The translations under genes and the position numbers were made by a program. From positions 218,306-282,305 of the forward strand of contig NZ_CP085041.1 in assembly GCF_022026155.1 (NCBI RefSeq): DNA of 64,000 bases, written 5' to 3'. Positions 1 to 8,860 of this stretch are shown here, piece by piece. Origin of the DNA: Dissulfurimicrobium hydrothermale (GTDB lineage: Bacteria > Desulfobacterota > Dissulfuribacteria > Dissulfuribacterales > Sh68). Every line of letters starts with the position of its first letter. Within the stretch, counting starts at the first letter, position 1. The notes beneath the pieces are model-generated. The model was not told where the DNA came from. It saw only the letters and a list, made by a program, of their open reading frames with translations, and did not search any database.

Positions 1-1266
1 GGGAAACTTAAGTACGACGACTTCCAGAAACCCGACTACTGCGCCAGCTGTCACATACAAATACACGAGGAGTGGGCGCAGAGCCTCATGTCCCAGTCCT
101 ATACCCACAAGTGGGATGAGGTTGAATACTTTAAGCTTGCCCTTCCCCACGCCTTGAAACTTGAAAAGGTGTCAGGGGTGAAGGCAGGATGTATCGCCTG
201 CCACGGACCTCTGGCCTTTCTCTCAGGCGACATCCCGCCAAAGCCGGTTGTGGCGAATACCCGCGCAAACGAGGGGGTCTCCTGCGAGATCTGCCACAAT
301 ATAACAGGGAGCACAGAGAAGGCGCCCTACAACTTCAGTTTCACAATTGATCCAAATGGCATAAAGCGCGGACCGAGAAAGGACGCCGAAAGCCCTGCAC
401 ACGGCACGCAATTCTCTGAATTCACCAGGAGCCCAGAGCTCTGCGCCACCTGTCACGACGAACAGAGCCCCTACGGCGCATGGGTAAAAGAGACCTACAG
501 GGAGTGGAAGGCCGGGCCCTATGCAAAAGAGGGGACAAGATGCCAGGACTGCCACATGTATCACTCACCGGGCAAATCGACCGACATGGGCCCTGAGAGA
601 AAAGACATCGCCCATCACGTCTTCCATGGCTCACACTGGCCGAACAAGCTGGCCGGGGTCATTGATCTGGCCCTTTACACAGAAAACGCCACGGTTTCGC
701 CGGGCCAAACGATAAACTTCCGGGCCGAGCTCTTTAACGGCAAGGCCGGTCACTTCGTGCCATCCGGCTCGACAGAGGAGCGCATGCTCTGGCTCGAGGT
801 CTGGGCGGTGGATGCAAAAGGCAGGCGCTATCCCGTGCCTGTAACAAAAAAAGGCTTCAAAGATGAAGGATTCACTATCGCCGACTCAAAGACCCTGGCC
901 TATCAGGACTATGGCGAGATCATGAATATAAAGGGCTTCAAGGGCCTCAAGAGGGATGGAAATGTGCCGGACGGGGCGCGCATCTTTAGAAGACCGTTTT
1001 TCAATCCAAAGGGCGAAATGACCACCTGCCAGTGGTACACGGTAGAAAACACCCGGGTTGACTACAGAATCGGGCCCAGGGAGACGAAGATCGAACACTA
1101 CAGCTTCAACCTCCCCAAAAATCTTCCAAAGGGTGCGCTTACGATCGAGGCCAGGCTCTACTACAGCGAGGTCCCAAGCTCTGTGGGCGATTTTTTTAAA
1201 CTCCCAAAGGAGGAATACGCGCCGATCCTGGTAAACGAAAACAGACTGTTATTCGCGGTCAAATAA
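1..1266 (+). CDS. Multiheme cytochrome c (5' end outside window)
   Basis: The reading frame is open from base 1, so the N-terminus and any signal peptide lie upstream of the window. Five CxxCH heme c motifs are visible (CASCH, CIACH, CEICH, CATCH, CQDCH), all in the first half; the last ~200 residues have none and look like a beta-rich domain. The heme spacing resembles the cytochrome c554 family. It should act in the periplasm as an electron carrier. It ends 13 bp before the octaheme cytochrome gene behind a good ribosome site, so the two probably form one redox module. The exact family and the total heme number cannot be fixed from the visible part. Confidence 0.85.
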   Translation, partial: GKLKYDDFQKPDYCASCHIQIHEEWAQSLMSQSYTHKWDEVEYFKLALPHALKLEKVSGVKAGCIACHGPLAFLSGDIPPKPVVANTRANEGVSCEICHNITGSTEKAPYNFSFTIDPNGIKRGPRKDAESPAHGTQFSEFTRSPELCATCHDEQSPYGAWVKETYREWKAGPYAKEGTRCQDCHMYHSPGKSTDMGPERKDIAHHVFHGSHWPNKLAGVIDLALYTENATVSPGQTINFRAELFNGKAGHFVPSGSTEERMLWLEVWAVDAKGRRYPVPVTKKGFKDEGFTIADSKTLAYQDYGEIMNIKGFKGLKRDGNVPDGARIFRRPFFNPKGEMTTCQWYTVENTRVDYRIGPRETKIEHYSFNLPKNLPKGALTIEARLYYSEVPSSVGDFFKLPKEEYAPILVNENRLLFAVK

Positions 1267-1279
1267 GGAGGATCAACCG

Positions 1280-2809
1280 ATGAAGATTATTAAAAGATAT
1301 CTCACGGGCGCAGCCTTGATCACCGCATTGATGGCGCACGGCACAGGCAGCGCCCTTGCCCAGGGCAAGATAAGCGATGCCACGCAGGCCTGTCTCGGGT
1401 GCCACGAATCCGCAACCCCAGGGATTGTGGCCGACTGGAAGAGCGGGCGCCATTCAAAAATGACCGTCGAAGAAGCCCTCAAGAAGCCGGTTATCGAAAG
1501 ACGCATATCCATAGAAAAGGTCCCTGCGGGCATGTCTGGGATAGTTGTGGGCTGTGCCGAGTGTCACACAATAAATGCAGCCTCTCACAAGGATACCTTT
1601 GAACACAATGGCTTCAAGGTCCATGTGGTTGTGACCCCCCAGGACTGCGCCGAATGCCACCCGGTTGAAAGGGACGAATATGCAAAGAATATCATGTCCC
1701 ATGCCTATGGAAACCTTGTAAATAACCCTGTCTATCACGGCCTTATGGACTCGACAAACGGCATAGCCGCATTTGACGGCAAAAAGGCGACTATCGGCAA
1801 GCCAGATCAGATCACACAGGATGACTCTTGTCTCTACTGCCACGGCACAAAGATAGAGGTAAAGGGCCTGAAGGCGCGCGACACCTCGATGGGGGAGATG
1901 AAATTCCCCGAACTTGCAGGCTGGCCAAGCGTAGGGGTTGGCCGCATAAACCCCGACGGCTCCAAGGGCTCATGCACCTCGTGCCACCCGAGACACGCCT
2001 TCTCCATCGAGGTTGCGCGAAAACCTGCCACATGCTCGGAATGCCACAAGGGCCCTGATGTCCCTGCCTACAAGGTTTACAGTGTGAGCAAACACGGGAA
2101 CATCTACGCCGCCGACAAAGAAAAATGGCATTTCGATGCGGTGCCGTGGAAGCTGGGCGAAGACTTTACCGCGCCCACCTGTGCGACGTGTCATGTGAGC
2201 CTGCTTGTCACCAAGAGCGGTGAAGTAATAGCCAAACGCACGCACCAGATGAGTGACAGGCTTCCCTATAGGCTCTTCGGTCTTATCTATGCTACACCTC
2301 AGCCAAAGTCACCTGATACGAGCATCATCAGGAACAAAGCCGGCCTGCCGCTTCCGTCCGAGCTTACAGGCGAACCGGCGGCCGCTTATCTGATCGATGC
2401 AAAGGAACAGGCCCAAAGGCTTGCAACAATGGAGGCCGTATGTCTCGCCTGCCACACCCAGCCTTGGGTGGACGGACACTTTGCAAGGCTGGATCAGTCC
2501 ATAAAGACCACTAACGAGATGACGCTTACAGCCACAAAGATCGTCCTTGCCGCCTGGGGTAAAGGCCTGGCTAAGGGGCTTGCCCAGCATGACAGCATAT
2601 TTAACGAGGCCATTGAGAAGATGTGGATAGAGGAGTGGCTGTTTTTCGCCAACTCAACCAGATTCGCCTCGGCAATGGGCGGCGCCGACTATGGGGTCTT
2701 TGCAGATGGGCGTTGGGCCATGTCACGCAACATCCAGAAGATGTCCGACTGGCTCAAGTTTCTTGAGGCTGCGCACAAGGGTATAAAGGACAATAAAAAG
2801 AAAAAATAA
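1280..2809 (+). CDS. Octaheme cytochrome c, hydroxylamine oxidoreductase (HAO) family
   Basis: The 509-residue protein starts with a signal peptide (hydrophobic stretch to about residue 28, ending ALA-Q) and has exactly eight CxxCH motifs: CLGCH, CAECH, CAECH, CLYCH, CTSCH, CSECH, CATCH and CLACH. Eight hemes at this length, with two CAECH motifs early and CLACH late, fit the HAO family. Oxidative HAO cross-links a tyrosine C-terminal to the last heme to heme P460; the ~30 residues after CLACH contain no tyrosine, although one occurs later (GADYGVF). It may therefore be a reductive, epsilon-HAO-like enzyme acting on hydroxylamine or nitrite, but that needs an alignment. AAGGAGG precedes the next gene, and the downstream genes all deal with reactive oxygen or nitrogen. 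Confidence 0.85.
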   Translation: MKIIKRYLTGAALITALMAHGTGSALAQGKISDATQACLGCHESATPGIVADWKSGRHSKMTVEEALKKPVIERRISIEKVPAGMSGIVVGCAECHTINAASHKDTFEHNGFKVHVVVTPQDCAECHPVERDEYAKNIMSHAYGNLVNNPVYHGLMDSTNGIAAFDGKKATIGKPDQITQDDSCLYCHGTKIEVKGLKARDTSMGEMKFPELAGWPSVGVGRINPDGSKGSCTSCHPRHAFSIEVARKPATCSECHKGPDVPAYKVYSVSKHGNIYAADKEKWHFDAVPWKLGEDFTAPTCATCHVSLLVTKSGEVIAKRTHQMSDRLPYRLFGLIYATPQPKSPDTSIIRNKAGLPLPSELTGEPAAAYLIDAKEQAQRLATMEAVCLACHTQPWVDGHFARLDQSIKTTNEMTLTATKIVLAAWGKGLAKGLAQHDSIFNEAIEKMWIEEWLFFANSTRFASAMGGADYGVFADGRWAMSRNIQKMSDWLKFLEAAHKGIKDNKKKK

Positions 2810-2823
2810 AGGAGGAACACAAG

Positions 2824-3198
2824 ATGACAAAGAGGCTACAGATTTACAAGTGCGAGATATGCGGAAACATGGTGGAGATGGTCCATGATGGCGTGGGGCA
2901 GCTCGTCTGCTGCGGACAACCCATGAAGCTCATGGAGGAAAATATCGTAGATGCGTCCAGGGAAAAACACGTCCCTGTGATCGAGAAGGTCGATGGTGGC
3001 TACAAGATCAAGGTGGGCAGCGTTCCTCACCCGATGGAGGAAAAGCACTATATCGAATGGATCGAGCTCATTGCGGACGGCAGGGCCTATAGGGAATTCC
3101 TGAAGCCAGGCGACAAGCCCGAGGCCTTTTTCTGCATCGACGCAACGAACATAACCGCCCGCGAATACTGTAACCTTCACGGGCTATGGAAGGGATAA
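2824..3198 (+). CDS. dfx: Desulfoferrodoxin (superoxide reductase, two-iron type)
   Basis: The 124-residue protein has both iron sites of class I desulfoferrodoxin. The N-terminal desulforedoxin-like centre has CEIC near residue 10 and VCCG near residue 29. The catalytic centre has the histidines in KHVPV, VPHPM and EEKHYIEW, then the C-terminal Cys-Asn-Leu-His in EYCNLHG. It reduces superoxide to peroxide in the cytoplasm without releasing oxygen, using rubredoxin as donor. AGGAGG lies upstream of the ATG. It sits 14 bp after the octaheme gene and overlaps or abuts ferritin, as in oxygen-defence clusters of sulfate reducers. Confidence 0.96.
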   Translation: MTKRLQIYKCEICGNMVEMVHDGVGQLVCCGQPMKLMEENIVDASREKHVPVIEKVDGGYKIKVGSVPHPMEEKHYIEWIELIADGRAYREFLKPGDKPEAFFCIDATNITAREYCNLHGLWKG

Positions 3199-3203
3199 AG
3201 ACC

Positions 3204-3746
3204 ATGCTCAGCAAAAAGATGCAGGACCTATTGAACGACCAGATAAATTTTGAATTTTATTCGGCCTATATCTATCTGTCCATGGCGGCATATCTCCAGG
3301 CGAATGACCTGCTAGGATGCGCCCATTGGATGAGGGTGCAGACGCAGGAGGAACTCATGCATGCCATGAAAATGTACGACTTCGTCAATGACCGTAGCGG
3401 CAGGGTGGTTCTGAAGGAGATCAAGGGGCCAAAGGCAGAATGGGCGTCACCGCTTGAGGCCTTTGAAGATGCGCTCAAACACGAGCAGACAGTGACAGGC
3501 CGCATAAACCACATGATGGACATCGCCATTGAGGAAAAGGACCACGCCACCCAGATATTCCTCCAGTGGTTTATCTCCGAGCAGGTTGAAGAGGAGGCGT
3601 CGGTAGGCGCGGTAATCCAAAGACTGAAGCTTGCTGGTCAATCTCCGGGCGGGATGTTCATGGTGGACAAGGAGCTTGCTCAAAGGATATTCACGCCGCC
3701 TCCCCAGACATCCCAAGCGCCTCTAGCGCCGCCCCAAAAGGCCTGA
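3204..3746 (+). CDS. ftnA: Bacterial non-heme ferritin
   Basis: This is a four-helix ferritin with ferroxidase-type residues in NFEFYSAYIYLSMAAY near the start and in the EELMHAMKMYDF and SEQVEEE regions. It stores iron as ferric mineral and lowers Fenton chemistry. I start it at 3204 (MLSKKMQDLL, the usual family start) because GGAAGGG lies about 10 bp upstream; an in-frame ATG at 3186 overlaps dfx by 13 bp and is less likely. The C-terminus carries an unusual proline/alanine/glutamine-rich tail of about 15 residues. Confidence 0.93.
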   Translation: MLSKKMQDLLNDQINFEFYSAYIYLSMAAYLQANDLLGCAHWMRVQTQEELMHAMKMYDFVNDRSGRVVLKEIKGPKAEWASPLEAFEDALKHEQTVTGRINHMMDIAIEEKDHATQIFLQWFISEQVEEEASVGAVIQRLKLAGQSPGGMFMVDKELAQRIFTPPPQTSQAPLAPPQKA

Positions 3747-3758
3747 AGGAGCAGAAAT

Positions 3759-3992
3759 ATGTCAAGACCAGAGGATATGTGGCAGTGCCAGACCCTGAAT
3801 TGCGGATACATCTATGACCCAGACAGGGGTGACAGAAAGGGCAAGATACCGAAAGGGGTGAGGTTTAAAGACCTACCCGACGGCTGGAGATGTCCCGTGT
3901 GCGGGGCCACAAAGGCCATGTTTAGGCCCCTTGCGGGCCCTGGATCTGTTATGGAGGAACAGGCCATACCTGGACCTCAAACTGAAGTCTAA
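3759..3992 (+). CDS. Rubredoxin-like protein with widened first metal loop
   Basis: The 77-residue protein has the rubredoxin fold signature: a first cysteine pair followed by GYIYDPDRGD, and a second pair CPVCGA. The first pair is CQTLNC, so four residues separate the cysteines instead of two. Widened loops are known in some Desulfovibrio rubredoxins and shift the redox potential. A tail of about 25 residues follows the core. It probably passes electrons to desulfoferrodoxin or Roo. AAGGAGC precedes the ATG, 12 bp after ferritin. Confidence 0.88.
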   Translation: MSRPEDMWQCQTLNCGYIYDPDRGDRKGKIPKGVRFKDLPDGWRCPVCGATKAMFRPLAGPGSVMEEQAIPGPQTEV

Positions 3993-4015
3993 AAAGATAA
4001 AAGGAGATGACAGAA

Positions 4016-4177
4016 ATGAAAAAATACAAGTGCTCTGTTTGTGGATATGTCTATGACCCTGCAGTCGGAGACGCTGAAAACGGCGTTGAGCCTGGCACCC
4101 CGTTTGAGAAGCTGCCTGAGGACTGGGTCTGCCCGGTATGCGGGGCTGCAAAGGATCAATTTGATCCGATAGATTAA
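4016..4177 (+). CDS. Rubredoxin, canonical
   Basis: This 53-residue protein begins [19 protein letters not shown] and ends with [15 protein letters not shown]. It has the standard CxxC...CxxC iron site at Cys6, Cys9, Cys39 and Cys42 and the normal rubredoxin length. AAGGAGATG precedes the start, 23 bp after the first rubredoxin. It is the likely direct electron donor for the rubredoxin:oxygen oxidoreductase encoded 440 bp downstream. Confidence 0.96.
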   Translation: MKKYKCSVCGYVYDPAVGDAENGVEPGTPFEKLPEDWVCPVCGAAKDQFDPID

Positions 4178-4232
4178 GGATCGGCCATGTCCAGAGAAGG
4201 ACGGCCTTCCTGACAGGACCCTGGGGGACGGC

Positions 4233-4589
4233 ATGAAAAAGATGAAAAAGATAGTGATCTTTGCATTCAGGGGCGAGGCCATGTGTTTTGTGCATGTCCT
4301 CTTGAATTCCCTCGACCTCAATAAAAAGGATATGGGAGGCAGAATAGTCATTGAAGGCGAGGCGACAAGGCTCATACCAGGGATGGAAAGACCCGACGAC
4401 TTTCTGAACAACTTATATCTCAAGGTTAAAGAAAAGGGCCTCATAGACGCGGTCTGCAAGGCCTGCTCTCAAAAGATGGGCGTGCTGGCCGAGGTGGAAA
4501 GGCTTGGACTCCCGATAGCGTCAGATATGTCGGGTCATGTAGCTATGGCAGGATATATTGAAAGGGGCTTTGAGATAATAACCCTTTGA
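4233..4589 (+). CDS. DsrE-like small cytoplasmic protein
   Basis: The 118-residue protein begins with a beta strand (KKIVIFAFRGEAMCFVHVLLNSLDL) and has an alpha/beta pattern like DsrE/DsrF-type sulfur-handling proteins. Two cysteines in CKACSQ near residue 75 could carry persulfide. The family assignment rests on fold pattern and length only. It is cotranscribed with the rubredoxin and roo genes, with GGGGGA upstream of the ATG. Confidence 0.65.
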   Translation: MKKMKKIVIFAFRGEAMCFVHVLLNSLDLNKKDMGGRIVIEGEATRLIPGMERPDDFLNNLYLKVKEKGLIDAVCKACSQKMGVLAEVERLGLPIASDMSGHVAMAGYIERGFEIITL

Positions 4590-4619
4590 CATGATTATAG
4601 ATCTATAAGGAGGCAAGAA

Positions 4620-5810
4620 ATGACTGCAACAGAGATAAAAAAAGACATCTACTGGGTCGGGGCCGTGGACTGGACTATCCGCGACTTTCATGGCTACTCC
4701 ACCTATAAGGGCACGACCTATAACGCATATCTCATGAAGGATGAAAAGACGGTCCTATTTGACACGGTAAAGAAAGAGAAAAAGGGCGACCTTGTCCATC
4801 ACATCAGGGCCATCATGGACCCTGAAAAGATCGACTACATCGTGGTGAACCATGTAGAGATGGATCACTCAGGCTCTCTGCCCGATATGATCGACCTGAT
4901 AAAGCCCGAGAAGGTCTTCTGCTCAGCCATGGGCAAAAAGGCCCTGATTGAGCATTTTCATCGGGAGGACTGGCCATTGGAGGTGGTTTCGCCAAACCAG
5001 CCGATAAGCACCGGAAAGAGGTCCATCCAGTTCATTGAGACCAGAATGCTCCACTGGCCGGACAGCATGTTCTCTTACATCCCAGAGGAAAAACTCCTGA
5101 TCTCCAGTGACGCCTTCGGCGAACACTGGGCGACCAGCGAACGTTTTGATGACGAGGTGGATTTTGACGAACTCATGCGGCACAACGCCAAGTATTACTC
5201 AAACATCCTGCTCCTGTACTCGCCTCTGGTGCAAAAGCTCCTTGAAAATGTAAGGAAATCGGGGCTGCAGATAGATATGATTGCACCTGACCACGGCCTT
5301 ATAAAACGCTCTCACATAGCAGACATCCTCAAGGCCTATGACGACTGGTCAAGCCACAAGGCAAAGAAAAAGGCGCTGGTGATCTATGACACCATGTGGC
5401 ACAGCACCGAGATGATGGCGAAGGCGGTTGCGGACGGGATCATGGATGAAGGCGTAAGCGTCCAGCTCCTGGACCTGCAGGTAAACCACCGGAGTGACGT
5501 CATAACCGAGGTCCTTGACGCCAAGGCGGTCGTTCTCGGATCCCCCACACTCAACAACGGCATGCTCCCTCGTATGGCGGGCTTTCTTCAGTATATGAAG
5601 GGGCTGAAGCCCGGCAACAAGATCGGCGCGGCATTCGGCTCATACGGCTGGAGCGGCGAGGCGGTAAAGCAGATGAATCAGGCCATGGAAGAGATGAAGT
5701 TTACGGTCACAGAGCCCGGCATCCGCATAAAATACGTCCCGGCGCACCCAGACCTCAAAGAATGTGTGGAGATGGGCAGGAGAATAGGTAAGGCCGTAAA
5801 GGCAGACTAG
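4620..5810 (+). CDS. roo: A-type flavoprotein, rubredoxin:oxygen/NO oxidoreductase
   Basis: The 396-residue protein has the flavodiiron architecture. An N-terminal metallo-beta-lactamase domain carries the diiron ligands His78-x-Glu80-x-Asp82-His83, a later His in ETRMLHWPDS, Asp in SSDAFGEHW and His in APDHGLI. A flavodoxin domain starts near residue 255 (KALVIYDTMWHSTEMMAKAV) and binds FMN. The enzyme reduces oxygen to water or NO to N2O in the cytoplasm with electrons from rubredoxin. It follows two rubredoxin genes and has AAGGAGG upstream. Confidence 0.95.
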   Translation: MTATEIKKDIYWVGAVDWTIRDFHGYSTYKGTTYNAYLMKDEKTVLFDTVKKEKKGDLVHHIRAIMDPEKIDYIVVNHVEMDHSGSLPDMIDLIKPEKVFCSAMGKKALIEHFHREDWPLEVVSPNQPISTGKRSIQFIETRMLHWPDSMFSYIPEEKLLISSDAFGEHWATSERFDDEVDFDELMRHNAKYYSNILLLYSPLVQKLLENVRKSGLQIDMIAPDHGLIKRSHIADILKAYDDWSSHKAKKKALVIYDTMWHSTEMMAKAVADGIMDEGVSVQLLDLQVNHRSDVITEVLDAKAVVLGSPTLNNGMLPRMAGFLQYMKGLKPGNKIGAAFGSYGWSGEAVKQMNQAMEEMKFTVTEPGIRIKYVPAHPDLKECVEMGRRIGKAVKAD

Positions 5811-5812
5811 GC

Positions 5813-6397
5813 ATGGACAGGCGGGCGCTGGGGCAAACCTTGAGGGAAAAAGGACTTGAAGAGGTACTGCGCCAGCTCTCCGGCCTCTCTGCCAAAAAGG
5901 CCATAAACACCCTCATTCCATCTCTTTACTCGCCTGACGAGGTGGTGAGACTCAAAGCCGTCTCTGCCTTTGGTGACATGATGAAAAGACTTGCCGGAGA
6001 AGACATGGAGGCGGCCCGCATTGTAATGCGCCGGCTTATGTGGAGCCTCAATGACGAATCAGGCGGCATCGGCTGGGGTGCGCCGGAGGCGATGGCAGAG
6101 GCCATGGCAAGGCACAAGGGCCTCCTAGAAGAGTATGGACAAATACTGCTTTCTTATATACGGCAAGACGGCAACTATCTTGAATATGCCCCACTAAGGA
6201 AAGGGGCGCTCCGGGGGATCATGAGGATATCTGAGACAAACCCGGACTTTTTAAAAAAATGCAAGGCCATCGTATATATAAAACCATTCCTTGTGTCTCC
6301 TGATCCGCTTGAAAGAATGTACGGCTCACTAATAGCAGATCGCATAGGCGAAAAGGAAGATTACAAGGCGCCTTCAAGCCCGGCAGGCGATAAGTAA
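5813..6397 (+). CDS. DVU0298-like helical repeat protein
   Basis: This 194-residue all-helical protein shows HEAT-like helices (SPDEVVRLKAVSAFGDMMKRLAGED, then NDESGGIGWGAPEAMAEAMARHKG). The IGWGAPEAM segment resembles a conserved protein of sulfate reducers often labelled DVU0298. Its ATG lies 2 bp after the roo stop, so it is translationally coupled to it. It has no catalytic motif; a scaffold or partner role for the flavoprotein is a guess. Confidence 0.7.
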   Translation: MDRRALGQTLREKGLEEVLRQLSGLSAKKAINTLIPSLYSPDEVVRLKAVSAFGDMMKRLAGEDMEAARIVMRRLMWSLNDESGGIGWGAPEAMAEAMARHKGLLEEYGQILLSYIRQDGNYLEYAPLRKGALRGIMRISETNPDFLKKCKAIVYIKPFLVSPDPLERMYGSLIADRIGEKEDYKAPSSPAGDK

Positions 6398-6482
6398 AAA
6401 GGATGCATATATTATTTTGGACGAATGGAATTGATTAGGATACCGTCGCCAAAGATTGCGCCGAGGGGGCAAGAGATGAATT

Positions 6483-7514
6483 ATGCAAGCAAGCCGCAAT
6501 GATCGTTCCCTGCTGTTCGTCGCGGACGGATACCCAATAAAACCTGCAATCGCCGCGGCGGTCGCAAAGACCTTAAAAAATGATGGGCTCGCCATATTAG
6601 TCGGGGGCAGACCTGTGGCGGAGTGGACGCCTTCGGAATCGACGATAATGGCTGAGGCGGGCCTTGGGCTTCCTGAAAGGATAATCCCGATCGACGGGAT
6701 AAATCTCCACCTCTTTGACCTGATCATATGTTTCGGCAATGAGAAATGTCCGGGATACCAGGCGCTCCCAGGAAATCCGATTTTCATCAAATGGGCGGTT
6801 GACGAAGATGTGGAAACCGGTCCACCATACCACGATATCCGCATCTTGCGGGGAATGAGGGACAGGATATCTCAACTGACCCATGATTTTTTTGAACAGG
6901 GCTATTTCAACGCCCTCATTCAGGTAAAAAAGAACGCGGAATTGGTCATGGATAATCTATACGACGGCATAATCGCCCATGACCTAAAAAGGCGCATATT
7001 TTATTTCAACAGGGCGGCGGAAGAGATCACAGGCTACAACCGTCAAGACATACTCGGCAAGGATTGTCACGAGGCGTTTCCTGGCAAATTCTGCGACAGC
7101 AGGTGTTCTTTTTGCGACGGCAAGAGAGATGTATCCGGACTCCCGTGCCATTATCCACTTACGATAAGGAGCAGACAGGGTGATGTGAAGAGGGCCGAGA
7201 TGTCAGTAGTGCCCATGAGGTTTCTTAAAAAGAATAAAACGGACGATTTTATGGAAGATGATAATAAATTAATCGACATGGCCTTAGAAATGGTCCGCGA
7301 TATGATCATACTTGCTGACAGGGCGGACGCTGACTGCCAAAACGACGGCTGTAGACTCTTGTTTGGGGTGATCAGAGACTGCGCTTACCGAATAAGGATG
7401 GAGATAGAACGAGAAAGACAGGCGAGGGCATCCGCTGAATCGTATCTATGCGGCATGGCAAAATCAGACAAACAAAAGGGCATAAAGGCCTTTAAAATCA
7501 AAGACAGGGGGTAG
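6483..7514 (+). CDS. Degenerate low-M phosphatase-fold domain fused to PAS sensor domain
   Basis: Residues 1-135 follow the pattern of low-molecular-weight protein tyrosine phosphatase/arsenate reductase (strand, helix, TIMAEAGLGLPERIIPID, DLIICFGNEKCP, IKWAVDED, IRILRGMRDRISQLT), but the catalytic Cys-x5-Arg loop is replaced by VADGYPIKPA. A PAS domain follows (about 148-225: DGIIAHDLKRRIFYFNRAAEEITGY) with a cysteine-rich insert, FCDSRCSFCDG. The last ~90 residues are helical. No HTH, kinase or GGDEF output domain is present. It ends 4 bp before cydA, suggesting a redox or oxygen signalling role for the bd oxidase operon. Confidence 0.65.
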   Translation: MQASRNDRSLLFVADGYPIKPAIAAAVAKTLKNDGLAILVGGRPVAEWTPSESTIMAEAGLGLPERIIPIDGINLHLFDLIICFGNEKCPGYQALPGNPIFIKWAVDEDVETGPPYHDIRILRGMRDRISQLTHDFFEQGYFNALIQVKKNAELVMDNLYDGIIAHDLKRRIFYFNRAAEEITGYNRQDILGKDCHEAFPGKFCDSRCSFCDGKRDVSGLPCHYPLTIRSRQGDVKRAEMSVVPMRFLKKNKTDDFMEDDNKLIDMALEMVRDMIILADRADADCQNDGCRLLFGVIRDCAYRIRMEIERERQARASAESYLCGMAKSDKQKGIKAFKIKDRG

Positions 7515-7518
7515 GATT

Positions 7519-8829
7519 ATGGATGTATTGATGTTGTCGAGGCTGCAGTTTGCTGCCGCCACTATGTTTCACTTTCTCTTTGTCCCGTTGACCTTAGGGC
7601 TTTCGATTCTGACCGCGGTCTTTGAGACCATGTATGTAAGGACCGAGGATGAAGATTACAAACGGGCTGCCAAGTTTTGGGGCAAACTCTTTCTTATCAA
7701 TTTCGCACTGGGGATCGTGACCGGTATCACGTTGGAGTTTCAATTTGGCACCAACTGGTCGCGCTATTCAAAATATGTAGGCGATATCTTCGGTTCGCTC
7801 CTGGCCATCGAGGCTACGCTGGCCTTCTTCCTGGAATCCACCTTCGCAGGCCTCTGGATATTCACATGGGACAAGGTCTCAAAGAAGACGCATGCGGTCT
7901 TTATCTGGCTGGTGGCCATTGCGTCCAATGTCTCGGCCCTTTGGATACTCATCGCAAACGCATGGATGCAAAGGCCTGTCGGCTATGTGCTAAGAAACGG
8001 CAGGGCTGAACTGGACAATTTTACAACCGTCATCACGAACAAGTTTGCAGTGCTGGAATTCCTGCATACCATAAGCGGCGCCTACATCTTGGCCGGTTTC
8101 TTTGTAATAGGCGTCTCAGCTTATCATATCCTCAGAAAAAACGAGGTCGTCTTTTTTAAAAAATCGTTCAATGCCGCAGTGACCTTCACACTCATATTCG
8201 CCTTATTCGAGGTATTCAACGGCCACTTAAACGGTTCCGAGGTGGCGGAGACACAGCCTACCAAGCTTGCCGCCATGGAATCCCACTGGGAGACGGATTC
8301 TTATGCGCCGATGTACCTATTCCTGATCCCTGATGCAAAGAATGAGAGAAACAGTGTAGAGATCCTGCCAATCCCTGGCGCACTGAGCCTGCTTGCCTTC
8401 CATAGGGCCTCAGCTGAAGTAAAAGGTCTTAAGGACTTTGCGGTCCAAGACCGTCCACCTGTAGGACTTACTTTCTGGTCGTTCAGGATAATGGTGGGTC
8501 TTGGGTTTCTCTTTGCAGTCCTTGCCGTGATAGGCTGGTTTAAACGCAACGACATAGAAGAATATCCAGGGTATTTGAAACTAATGGTCTGCGCCATTCC
8601 CCTTCCATATATAGCAAACGAAGCGGGCTGGATAGTTGCGGAAGTGGGCAGGCAACCTTGGATCGTATACGGGCTCATGCGGACATCCGATGCCGTATCA
8701 GTGCTTGCGGTATCTCAGGTGGCCGTCTCTTTGGCGGCGTTTGTAATACTTTATACGTTTTTGGGTGTTGTGGACTTTTATCTACTTGCAAAATATGCCC
8801 GCAAGGGCCCAAATCCGGCCAAGGCTTAG
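7519..8829 (+). CDS. cydA: Cytochrome bd oxidase subunit I
   Basis: The 436-residue membrane protein has heme ligand His18 in ATMFHFLFVPL, many hydrophobic helices and the signature GWIVAEVGRQPWIVYGLMRT near residue 370. The quinol loop is short, so it belongs to the short-Q-loop type rather than the E. coli long form. With CydB it oxidises quinol and reduces oxygen with high affinity in the inner membrane. In an anaerobe this serves oxygen removal or microaerobic respiration, consistent with the roo/dfx cluster upstream. Confidence 0.96.
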   Translation: MDVLMLSRLQFAAATMFHFLFVPLTLGLSILTAVFETMYVRTEDEDYKRAAKFWGKLFLINFALGIVTGITLEFQFGTNWSRYSKYVGDIFGSLLAIEATLAFFLESTFAGLWIFTWDKVSKKTHAVFIWLVAIASNVSALWILIANAWMQRPVGYVLRNGRAELDNFTTVITNKFAVLEFLHTISGAYILAGFFVIGVSAYHILRKNEVVFFKKSFNAAVTFTLIFALFEVFNGHLNGSEVAETQPTKLAAMESHWETDSYAPMYLFLIPDAKNERNSVEILPIPGALSLLAFHRASAEVKGLKDFAVQDRPPVGLTFWSFRIMVGLGFLFAVLAVIGWFKRNDIEEYPGYLKLMVCAIPLPYIANEAGWIVAEVGRQPWIVYGLMRTSDAVSVLAVSQVAVSLAAFVILYTFLGVVDFYLLAKYARKGPNPAKA

Positions 8830-8860
8830 ACAGATCAAAAAAAATAAAGGAGGCGTCATC

